Shown here: positions 8,827 to 19,395 of the stretch, piece by piece
How the letters are laid out: every line of letters begins with the position of its first letter
Position numbering within the stretch: the stretch's first letter is position 1
Source of the DNA: Massilia varians
GTDB lineage: Bacteria > Pseudomonadota > Gammaproteobacteria > Burkholderiales > Burkholderiaceae_D
Reading direction: 5' to 3'
NCBI RefSeq assembly: GCF_027923905.1
Contig: NZ_AP026966.1
Location: 1,923,001-1,987,000 of the forward strand
DNA length: 64,000 bases
The notes under the pieces: generated by a model
Told to the model about the DNA's origin: nothing
Database searches by the model: none
What the model saw: only the letters and a program-made list of their open reading frames with translations
Position numbers and translations under genes: made by a program

Positions 8827-9375
8827 CTACGAGTAAGCGACTTCTATAAATTCGCCCGGCATCAAGGGATGCGTCGCCAGCGAAAACGGCCCGATGCTCG
8901 AGCGCACCAGCCGCAAGGTCGGCAATCCCACCGCCGCCGTCATCCTGCGCACCTGCCGGTTTTTCCCTTCCTCCAGCGTGACCGCGATCCAGCTGGTGGG
9001 CTTGTCCTGGCGCGCGCGGATCGGCGGATTGCGCGGCCACAGCCAGGCCGGTTCGGCGATGCGCACCGCGCGGCACGGCTTGGTCACGAAGTCGCCCAGG
9101 TCCAGCGGCGCCTGCAGCCGCGCCAGGGCGGCGCCGTCGGCCACGCCGTCCACCTGCACCAGGTAGGTCTTGGCTTCCTTGTGGTCGGGATGGGCGATTC
9201 GGTGCTGCAGCTTGCCGTCGTCGGTCAGCAGCATCAGGCCCTCGCTGTCGGCATCCAGCCGGCCGGCCGGGTAGATGTTCGGGATGTCCAGGTAGTTGGC
9301 GAGGGTCTCGCGCTCATCCTGGGTGGAGAACTGGCACAGGACCTGGAAGGGTTTATTGAAGAGGATCAGAGGCAT
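8827..9375 (-). CDS. rluE: 23S rRNA pseudouridine synthase (RsuA/RluB/E/F family)
   Basis: A 182 aa protein that isomerises uridine in 23S rRNA; RluE of E. coli targets U2457. The active-site segment AGRLDADSEGLMLLTDDG contains the catalytic aspartate of the family, and GKNRQVRRMTAAVGLPTLRLVR is the second signature. It lacks the N-terminal S4 domain, as RluE does. The ATG at 9375 gives the conserved MPLILFNKPF start. It lies between the two icd genes, divergent from the second; its promoter must overlap the second icd module. Confidence 0.85.
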   Translation of the reverse strand: MPLILFNKPFQVLCQFSTQDERETLANYLDIPNIYPAGRLDADSEGLMLLTDDGKLQHRIAHPDHKEAKTYLVQVDGVADGAALARLQAPLDLGDFVTKPCRAVRIAEPAWLWPRNPPIRARQDKPTSWIAVTLEEGKNRQVRRMTAAVGLPTLRLVRSSIGPFSLATHPLMPGEFIEVAYS

Positions 9376-9418
9376 GGAGTGCGAATCGGTACATAAAAGG
9401 TGCTGCGTAGCGCCTCGG

Positions 9419-9468
9419 AAAATACTGGTGCATAATGCAAGATGCTGGGAAGCTGTCTTATACAAGAC
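9419..9468 (+). promoter_or_regulatory. icd regulatory module, copy 2 (dimeric IDH)
   Basis: AAAATACTGGTGCATAATG (9419-9437) is identical to the 19-mer at 6338-6356. GTCTTATACAAGAC (9455-9468) corresponds to the palindrome at 6373-6386, with 17 rather than 16 bases between the two elements. It lies between divergent rluE and icd. Confidence 0.6.
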
Positions 9469-9548
9469 TTGCAGGCATATTCCACATTGTAGATGAAATG
9501 CAGGCGACGCCGGATGCGGCCTGCCACGCGACCACATGGGAGAGCATG

Positions 9549-10802
<1,254 letters not shown>

Positions 10803-10833
10803 AGGCCCCATCCAGGCTTCGGCCAGGATGAGC

Positions 10834-10868
10834 GCCCCGTGCGTCTCCGCGCGCGGGGCATCTTTTTT
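10834..10868 (+). terminator. Intrinsic terminator of icd (dimeric)
   Basis: GCCCCG (10834-10839) pairs with CGGGGC (10854-10859) across a GC-rich loop and is followed by ATCTTTTTTCT. Confidence 0.7.
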
Positions 10869-10982
10869 CTGGAGGCGGCGATTGCAGACTGCGAGCGCAT
10901 CGCCGCACTGTTGAAAGACACCCGCGACTTCTCGGCGGAACTGGCTTATGCTCGTACCCGGGATGCATAAAATACAGGGGCG

Positions 10983-11007
10983 AAAAAAACCCCGCCGTGG
11001 CGGGGTT
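10983..11007 (-). terminator. Intrinsic terminator of the cold-shock gene
   Basis: On the minus strand, AACCCCGCC and GGCGGGGTT (10988-11007) form a stem directly followed by a run of T residues (A run at 10983-10989 on the plus strand). Confidence 0.85.
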
Positions 11008-11030
11008 CTTCGCTTCCGGGAGGGGAAAGA

Positions 11031-11234
11031 TTACATGCCCTGGATGTTGGAAGCTTGCTTGCCTTTCGGGCCTTGCGTGACTTCGAATTGGACTTTTTGA
11101 CCTTCTTTGAGGGTCTTAAAACCGTTCATATTGATCGCGGAGAAGTGTGCGAACAGATCCTCGCCGCCGTCATCAGGAGTGATGAAGCCAAAGCCTTTGG
11201 AATCATTGAACCACTTAACAGTACCAGTTGCCAT
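11031..11234 (-). CDS. cspA: Cold-shock domain protein (CspA family)
   Basis: A 67 aa single OB-fold nucleic acid chaperone. RNP1 (KGFGFITP) and RNP2 (DLFAHFSAI) are intact, and the length is typical. It destabilises RNA secondary structure; whether this paralogue is cold-induced or constitutive cannot be told from sequence. The leader contains a perfect 16-base palindrome about 43 bases upstream of the start, and a plausible promoter lies about 120 bases upstream. Its terminator lies directly downstream. Confidence 0.95.
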   Translation of the reverse strand: MATGTVKWFNDSKGFGFITPDDGGEDLFAHFSAINMNGFKTLKEGQKVQFEVTQGPKGKQASNIQGM

Positions 11235-11276
11235 AAAAGAACTTTCAAATTTTAACTAATCACACGAGCCATAAAA

Positions 11277-11292
11277 GCAAGAAGCTTCTTGC
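11277..11292 (-). promoter_or_regulatory. Hairpin in the cold-shock mRNA leader
   Basis: GCAAGAAGCTTCTTGC is a perfect 16-base palindrome. On the minus strand it is followed by TTTTAT, giving the look of a weak terminator or attenuator inside the leader. Leader structure is a known regulatory feature of csp mRNAs, but this hairpin matches no motif I know. Confidence 0.45.
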
Positions 11293-11352
11293 CCCCTCCT
11301 CAGCCTGCTCACTTCTTATCAACAAGTACATAAGTACAATGTCAATGACTGC

Positions 11353-11381
11353 ATTGTTGGTGGAATAATCATTGAAGTCAA
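11353..11381 (-). promoter_or_regulatory. Candidate promoter of the cold-shock gene
   Basis: On the minus strand, TTGACT (complement of 11376-11381) and AACAAT (complement of 11353-11358) are separated by 17 bp. A second TTGACA is at 11340-11345 (complement) with a poorer -10. Confidence 0.4.
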
Positions 11382-11519
11382 GCGGTTTTGGGGGGCTGTT
11401 GCCAAATTTTTCACGGCAGAGGTATCACGACTCTTGATTTCGTCAATTGGATCGCCATCTGCGCATTCATCGGAAAACCAGTAACATGGAAGCACATGAA
11501 AACAAGCTGATGTTTACGC

Positions 11520-11547
11520 TTGGCACAGATATTGAAAGCATTAGAAT
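11520..11547 (+). promoter_or_regulatory. Promoter of clpS-clpA, placing +1 at the clpS start codon
   Basis: TTGGCA (11520-11525) and TAGAAT (11542-11547) each match consensus at five of six positions, with a 16 bp spacer. The ATG of clpS begins 7 bases after the -10 box, where transcription is expected to start. Confidence 0.55.
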
Positions 11548-11553
11548 ACGCCC

Positions 11554-11852
11554 ATGGCTACGAAGCATGACACCGAACAGCTGCTGGAGCGGCAAACTGT
11601 AAAACCGCCACCCTTATATCAGGTGGCGTTGCTGAACGACGACTACACGCCGATGGAATTCGTGGTTGCGATCATCCAGGAGTACTTCAACAAGGATCGC
11701 GAAACGGCGACCCAGATCATGCTTTCCGTGCATCGGCACGGCAAGGGCGTCTGTGGGGTGTTTTCCAAAGATATAGCGTGTACCAAAGTGGAGTTTGTCT
11801 TAACGCATGCGCGTAAGGCAGGGCACCCCCTGCAGTGCGTGATGGAGGAAGT

Positions 11853-11856
<4 letters not shown>
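11554..11856 (+). CDS. clpS: ATP-dependent Clp protease adaptor ClpS
   Basis: A 100 aa N-end rule adaptor that binds the ClpA N-domain and delivers substrates with destabilising N-terminal residues to ClpAP. The core [17 protein letters not shown] (NDD and TPM residues of the binding pocket), the [10 protein letters not shown] helix and the C-terminal [11 protein letters not shown] are all present. The stop overlaps the clpA start (ATGA), so translation is probably coupled. No Shine-Dalgarno sequence precedes the ATG, and the promoter spacing suggests a leaderless mRNA. Confidence 0.96.
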
Positions 11857-14153
<2,297 letters not shown>

Positions 14154-14169
14154 GCTTCGGCCTCCTCAC

Positions 14170-14200
14170 AAAAGCCGCGCCTCGAGCGCGGCTTTTTTTT
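14170..14200 (+). terminator. Intrinsic terminator of clpSA
   Basis: GCCGCGC (14174-14180) pairs with GCGCGGC (14186-14192) around CTCGA, followed by eight T residues. Confidence 0.9.
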
Positions 14201-14274
14201 GCACGTATGCACACCGCGCGCGCCATCGCCTGTGGCAAACTCTTCCTCTTGAGTAAACCTTGCCACTGCAAAAC

Positions 14275-17200
14275 ATGCCCCTGTCCCACACCATCCTTGC
14301 CCTGTCGCTCGCCCTGATCGGCAGCCAGGCCGCCGCCGCCGACCCCTACTACCGTTTCCCCGCCATCCGCGGCGACAACATCGTCTTCACCGCCGAGGGC
14401 GACCTGTGGCGCACGACGACCAGGGGCGGCACGGCGACCCGCCTGACCACGCATCCTTCCAGCGAGACCCAGGCCGCGATCTCGCACGACGGCCAGCACG
14501 TCGCCTTCGCCGCCTCGTATGAAGGCGCGCAGGAAGCCTATGTGATGCCGATCGGGGGCGGCCTGCCCAAGCGCATCACTTTCGAAAACGGCGGCGTGAG
14601 CGTGCTGGGCTGGACCGCGCAGGGCGAAGTCCTGGTGAGTACCGAAAATTCGGTGGGACCGTCGAAACACCGTATCGTTGCCGCCCTCGACCCGGTGAAG
14701 ATGACGCGCCGCGTGCTGCCGCTGGCCGACGCCAACGATGCCGTGCTGAGCGACGACGGCCGCACCGTGTTCTTCACGCGCATGGGCCTGTCGATGACCA
14801 ACGACAACGTCAAGGCCTACCGCGGCGGCGCCCATGCCCAGCTGTGGCGCTATGAGCTCGGCGGCAAGGGCGAGGCCACGCGCCTGTTCAAGGACGACCA
14901 TGCCAACAACCGCCGCGCCATGTGGCATCAAGGCCGCATCTACTTCATCAGCGATACCGGCGGCGCCGACAACCTCTGGTCCGCGCTGCCCGACGGCAGC
15001 GACCGCAGGCAGCACACCGGGCACACCGAATGGGACGTGCGCACCGCCTCGCTGGGCGACGGCCGCATCGCCTACCAGCTGGGCGCCGACCTGCGCGTGT
15101 TCGACATCGCCAGCGGCAGCGATACGCTCGTGAAGGCCAGCCTGGTCTCGGACTTCGACCAGCAGCGCACCCGCCGCGTGCACTCGCCGCTCGACGCGCT
15201 CACCAATATCGATGTCGCCAACAAGGCCCAGCGCATCGTGCTGACCGCGCGCGGCAAGGTGACCATTGCCGGCACCGGCAGCTACCGCCGGGTCGAGATC
15301 GCGGTGCCGGACGGGGCGCGTGCCCGCGGCGCCGTGTTCAGCCACGATGACAAGTGGATCTATGCTTTTGTGGACACCACCGGCGAGAACGAGATCTGGC
15401 GCTATGCCGCCGACGGTTCCGGCAAGGGCGAGCGCCTCACCATCGACGGCGCCAGCCACCGTTCGGGCATCTACCCGTCGCCCGACGGCAGGTTTCTAGC
15501 CCACACCGACAAGAAGGGCCGCACCTGGCTGCTCGACCTGCAGTCCAGGACCAACGTCATCATCGACGATGCCAAGCAGGTCGGCGCCGACCGTCCGGAC
15601 CAGGTGGTGTGGTCGCCGGACAGCCGCAACCTGGCGTTCGTGCGCGTCGGCAGCAGCGAGCAGCGCAACCAGATCGGCCTGTACAACCTGGCCGGCAAGA
15701 CCATGGCCTTCGTCACCACCGACCGCTACACGGCCAACTCGCCGGTGTTTTCGCCGGACGGCAAGTGGCTGTACTTCCTGTCCTCGCGCCACTTCAACGT
15801 GGGTAATGGCGGTCCCTGGGGCGACCGCAACATGGGGCCGGTGTTCGATCGCCGCGTCGGCATCTTTGCGCTGGCGCTGCAGCCGGGCGTGCGCTTCCCC
15901 TTCAAGCCCGAGGACGAACTGACCAAGCCGGAAGTGGCCTCGCCCGAAGCCGCCGCGCGCGCCGCGGTCCAGACCCCGGGCAAGGACGAAGCCGACAAGA
16001 CCGCCGCCGTCGCCGCGGCCGCGGCCGCCACCGCCGCCGCGAATGCCGCGGACGCCAAGCCCAGGGCCGCGCCGACTCCCGCCATCGACTACGCCGGCCT
16101 GCGCGAGCGCCTGTACGAAGTGCCGGTCGCGCCGGGCAACTACCGCGCCCTGGCCGTCGACGAGAAGCGCCTGTACGTCCTCGAGTCGGACAACGGCCGC
16201 AGCGGCGCGCTCAAGACCCTCGAGATTTCGCGCAGCAGCCCGCAGTTCGAGACCTTCGTCAACAACGTGCGCGAGTTCGGCCTGAGCACCGACCGCAAGC
16301 ACGTGTTCTACCGCACCTTCAACGCCAACGGACCGGGCGAGATGCTGATCGTCGCCGCCGGCGCCAAGGCCCCGGCCGACGTGTCGAAGGCGCGCATCAA
16401 GATCGACGACTGGGCGGTGAGCACCAACCCGCGCCTGGAGTGGAAGCAGATGTTCAACGACGCCTGGCGCATGCACCGCGACTTCCTGTACGACGCCAAC
16501 ATGCGCGGCGTCGACTGGGTGGCGGTGCGCCAGCGCTACGCGCCGCTGGTCGAGCGCGTGACCGACCGCGCCGAACTGGACGACGTGCTGGGCATGATGG
16601 TGGGCGAAGTGGGCGCGCTGCACTCGCAGATCCGGCCGGGCGACGTGCGCCGCGCGGGCGGCGAGGGCGTGCCGTCGAGCCTGGGCGCGGTGTTGTCGCG
16701 GGTCGCAGACGGCTTCCGGGTCGACCGCGTCTACCGCAGCGAGCCGGAACTGCCGCTTGAAGCCGGCCCGCTGGCCGCGCCCGACGTGGGCGTGAAAGAA
16801 GGCGACGTCATCACGGCCGTCAACGGCAAGCTGCTGGCGGAGGCGCGCGACATCGCCGACCTGCTGCTCGACCAGGCCGACAAGCAGGTGCTGCTGCACG
16901 TGAAGAGCCAGAACGGACCGGTGCGCCCGGTCATCGTCACGCCGGTCAACATGGCGCGCCACGCCAGCCTGCGCTATGCGGACTGGGAGCAGGGCCGGGC
17001 CCAGCAGGTCGAGCAGGCCTCGAAAGGGAAGTTCGGCTACCTGCACCTGCGCGCCATGGCGGCGCGCGACATCAACGCGTTTGCGCGCGACTTCTACGCC
17101 AACATCAACAAGGAAGGCCTGATCATCGACGTGCGCCGCAACAACGGCGGCAACATCGACAGCTGGATCATCGAGAAGCTGCTGCGCCGCTCGTGGGCGT

Positions 17201-17679
17201 TCTGGAGCGCGAACGGCAACCTGCCGCAGTCGAACATGCAGAACACCTTCCGCGGCCACCTGGTGGTGCTGATGGACGAGCTGACCTACTCGGACGGCGA
17301 AACCTTCGCCGCCGGCGTCAAGGCCCTGAAACTGGGGCCGCTGGTGGGCAAGCGCACCGCCGGCGCCGGCGTCTGGCTCAGCGACGGCAACAACCTGTCC
17401 GACAACGGCATGGCGCGGGTGGCCGAGTTCGGCCAGTTCTCGAGCGACGGCGAATGGCTGATCGAGGGTGTCGGCGTGGCGCCGGACGTCGAGGTCGACA
17501 ACCTGCCGCACGAAACCTTCGAGGGCCGCGACCGCCAGCTGGAAGTGGCGATCGGACTGCTCGAGCAGAAGCTCAAGGAGCAGCCGGTCAAGCCGTGGAA
17601 GCCGGCGGCGATCCCGGCGCTCAAGCGCCAGTGGGATGCCGGCGAAGCGGCCGGCAAGGCGCCGCCGGCCAACAAGTAA
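14275..17679 (+). CDS. Secreted tricorn-type protease (S41 family) with beta-propeller domains
   Basis: An 1134 aa protein with an N-terminal signal peptide (cleavage after roughly SQAAA), so periplasmic or exported. Two TolB/tricorn-like beta-propeller regions fill residues ~20-560, followed by an Ala-rich low-complexity linker (~565-605), a third beta-rich part, a PDZ domain (~800-890) and the C-terminal S41 catalytic core. By comparison with Thermoplasma tricorn, His783 (ALHSQ) matches His746, Ser1006-Asp1007 (TYSDGE) match the nucleophile pair 965-966, and Glu1064 (LIEGVG) matches Glu1023 with the same 58-residue spacing. The residue before the histidine is Leu where tricorn has Ser745. 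It probably degrades oligopeptides; the substrate is unknown. The ATG at 14275 gives a clean signal peptide. Confidence 0.85.
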   Translation: MPLSHTILALSLALIGSQAAAADPYYRFPAIRGDNIVFTAEGDLWRTTTRGGTATRLTTHPSSETQAAISHDGQHVAFAASYEGAQEAYVMPIGGGLPKRITFENGGVSVLGWTAQGEVLVSTENSVGPSKHRIVAALDPVKMTRRVLPLADANDAVLSDDGRTVFFTRMGLSMTNDNVKAYRGGAHAQLWRYELGGKGEATRLFKDDHANNRRAMWHQGRIYFISDTGGADNLWSALPDGSDRRQHTGHTEWDVRTASLGDGRIAYQLGADLRVFDIASGSDTLVKASLVSDFDQQRTRRVHSPLDALTNIDVANKAQRIVLTARGKVTIAGTGSYRRVEIAVPDGARARGAVFSHDDKWIYAFVDTTGENEIWRYAADGSGKGERLTIDGASHRSGIYPSPDGRFLAHTDKKGRTWLLDLQSRTNVIIDDAKQVGADRPDQVVWSPDSRNLAFVRVGSSEQRNQIGLYNLAGKTMAFVTTDRYTANSPVFSPDGKWLYFLSSRHFNVGNGGPWGDRNMGPVFDRRVGIFALALQPGVRFPFKPEDELTKPEVASPEAAARAAVQTPGKDEADKTAAVAAAAAATAAANAADAKPRAAPTPAIDYAGLRERLYEVPVAPGNYRALAVDEKRLYVLESDNGRSGALKTLEISRSSPQFETFVNNVREFGLSTDRKHVFYRTFNANGPGEMLIVAAGAKAPADVSKARIKIDDWAVSTNPRLEWKQMFNDAWRMHRDFLYDANMRGVDWVAVRQRYAPLVERVTDRAELDDVLGMMVGEVGALHSQIRPGDVRRAGGEGVPSSLGAVLSRVADGFRVDRVYRSEPELPLEAGPLAAPDVGVKEGDVITAVNGKLLAEARDIADLLLDQADKQVLLHVKSQNGPVRPVIVTPVNMARHASLRYADWEQGRAQQVEQASKGKFGYLHLRAMAARDINAFARDFYANINKEGLIIDVRRNNGGNIDSWIIEKLLRRSWAFWSANGNLPQSNMQNTFRGHLVVLMDELTYSDGETFAAGVKALKLGPLVGKRTAGAGVWLSDGNNLSDNGMARVAEFGQFSSDGEWLIEGVGVAPDVEVDNLPHETFEGRDRQLEVAIGLLEQKLKEQPVKPWKPAAIPALKRQWDAGEAAGKAPPANK

Positions 17680-17690
17680 GCGTCCCGCAC

Positions 17691-17720
17691 CCGTGACATT
17701 CGCCCGGGCGGATGTCACGG
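17691..17720 (+). repeat. Long near-perfect palindrome after the tricorn-type gene
   Basis: CCGTGACAT at the left pairs with ATGTCACGG at the right around the self-complementary CGCCCGGGCG, with one T-G pair that is a wobble in RNA. No T-tract follows, so it is a transcript-end hairpin or protein-binding site rather than a classical terminator. Confidence 0.6.
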
Positions 17721-17755
17721 AATTTCATCGCCCTGTCATATTGCATTTTTAGACT

Positions 17756-17783
17756 GCAAGTATCCGATCAACTCGATACTTGC
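17756..17783 (+). promoter_or_regulatory. Inverted repeat abutting the chemoreceptor start codon
   Basis: GCAAGTATC (17756-17764) and GATACTTGC (17775-17783) are perfect 9-base arms, 10 bases apart. The right arm ends one base before the ATG and occupies the position where a ribosome-binding site would be. It could be an operator or a translation-blocking hairpin. Confidence 0.5.
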
Positions 17784-17784
17784 C

Positions 17785-19395
17785 ATGCACCTCGCGAAGC
17801 TCCAGACCGGCACCAAGATCCTCGGCGCCTTCGGCATCGTCTCCTTTCTCCTCCTGATCATCTCGGCCGTGGCGCTGTGGCGCATGCAGTCCAACGATGC
17901 CCTCACCGCCGACCTGGTCTACGACAAGCTGGCCAGGCAGCAACTGGCTTCCGAACTGCTCGGCGTGGAACGCCTGAACGGCTCGCGCACGCTCGCCATC
18001 GCGCGCAGCGACAGCCTGGAGCTGGCGGACTATTTCGGCGCCCAGCTGGCCCAGGGCAGGCAGGCCGCCGCGGCGCTGGAGGCGAAGCTGGCCAAGCTGC
18101 CGCGCAGCGCACGCGAAGCCGCCCTGGTCGGCGCGGCGGAAGGACACAAGGCGGCGCTGGCCAAGGTGCAGGCCGCGCTGTTCCAGGCCAAGGAGCTGGG
18201 CCAGACCGGCGTCGTCGAGCAGCTCGTCAGCGGCGACTGGGAGCGCCACTACCAGGCTCACGCCGGCGCGCTCGAGGCCCTGCTGGCGCACGAAACCGGT
18301 GAAGCGCATCGCCTCGCCGCGGAATCGGCTGCCGCCTCGGCCTTCGGCAAGGCGCTGGTGCTGGCGCTCGGCCTGGGCGCCCTCGTCATCGGCGCGCTGC
18401 TCGCCTGGCTGCTGACCCGGAACATCGTCGGCCCACTGCAGCAGGCCGTCAGCCTGGCCGAGCAGGTAGCGAAGGGCGACCTGCGTCCGCTCATCCGCCA
18501 TGGGCGCGGGGACGAGATCGGCCGCCTGTTCGACGCCCTCAACGGCATGACCGGCGGGGTCGCCGCCACGGTGTCCCAGGTGCTGGCCGGCTCGCGGGCC
18601 ATCGATTCGGCATCGGGCGAGATCGCCGACGGCAACCAGGACCTGTCGCGCCGCACCGAGCGCCAGGCTTCGAGCCTGCGCCAGACCGTCGGCGCGATGG
18701 AAGAGCTGAGCGAGGCGATCGCCCGCAACAATGCCAGCGCCCGCTCTGCCAACGCGCTGGCCCAGTCGGCATCGAAGGTCGCCACCCGCAGCGCCGAAGC
18801 GGTGCAGGAGCTGGTGGCGCGCATGGAGACGATCAAAAGCTCGGCCGACAAGATCACCGACATCACGGGCATGATCGACAGCATCGCCTTCCAGACCAAT
18901 ATCCTGGCCCTGAACGCGGCGGTGGAAGCGGCGCGCGCTGGGGCCGAGGGGCGCGGCTTTGCGGTGGTGGCGGCCGAGGTGCGCAGCCTGGCCCAGCATT
19001 CGGCCACGGCGGCCAGGGAAATCAAGGGCTTGATCAAGGCCTCGAGCGAGGAAATCGCCGCCGGCACCGATATCGCCGGCGCCGCCGGCGAGACCATGCG
19101 CGCCGTGCTGGCGCACGTGCACGACGTGGCCGGCCTGCTCGACACCATCTCCACCGCCAGCGGCGAGCAGGCCAGCGGCGTGGCCCAGGTCAGCCAGGCG
19201 ATCGCCGAGATGGACGAATCGACGCAGCAGAACGCCGCCATGGTGGAGCAGGCCGCGGCGGCGGCCGAGTCGATGCGCCGGCAGGCGGCCGAGCTGTCGG
19301 AACTGGTGGCGACCTTCAAGCTGCGCCAGGACGCGCAGGGGGACGAAAAAAAGCCGCCTGCGGGCAGGCGGCTTGCGCTCGAGGCGGCCGGCTGA
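17785..19395 (+). CDS. Methyl-accepting chemotaxis protein
   Basis: A 536 aa transmembrane chemoreceptor: TM1 at ~12-33, a periplasmic helical sensor (~35-185) of the four-helix-bundle kind, TM2 at ~190-212, a HAMP region ([21 protein letters not shown]), and a signalling domain with the conserved hairpin tip ([31 protein letters not shown]). It would control CheA autophosphorylation in response to an unknown ligand. No C-terminal NWETF-like methyltransferase-docking pentapeptide is seen. The 3' end contains a hairpin that serves as terminator for the opposing gene. No Shine-Dalgarno is visible, because the inverted repeat occupies that position. Confidence 0.93.
   Translation: MHLAKLQTGTKILGAFGIVSFLLLIISAVALWRMQSNDALTADLVYDKLARQQLASELLGVERLNGSRTLAIARSDSLELADYFGAQLAQGRQAAAALEAKLAKLPRSAREAALVGAAEGHKAALAKVQAALFQAKELGQTGVVEQLVSGDWERHYQAHAGALEALLAHETGEAHRLAAESAAASAFGKALVLALGLGALVIGALLAWLLTRNIVGPLQQAVSLAEQVAKGDLRPLIRHGRGDEIGRLFDALNGMTGGVAATVSQVLAGSRAIDSASGEIADGNQDLSRRTERQASSLRQTVGAMEELSEAIARNNASARSANALAQSASKVATRSAEAVQELVARMETIKSSADKITDITGMIDSIAFQTNILALNAAVEAARAGAEGRGFAVVAAEVRSLAQHSATAAREIKGLIKASSEEIAAGTDIAGAAGETMRAVLAHVHDVAGLLDTISTASGEQASGVAQVSQAIAEMDESTQQNAAMVEQAAAAAESMRRQAAELSELVATFKLRQDAQGDEKKPPAGRRLALEAAG
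19346..19374 (-). terminator. Terminator of the PA-domain metalloprotease, inside the chemoreceptor coding region
   Basis: On the minus strand, AAGCCGCCTG and CAGGCGGCTT form a stem closed by a short loop and followed by TTTTT (A run 19346-19350 on the plus strand). It lies within the last 50 bases of the chemoreceptor gene and encodes part of its tail (KKPPAGRR). Confidence 0.8.
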
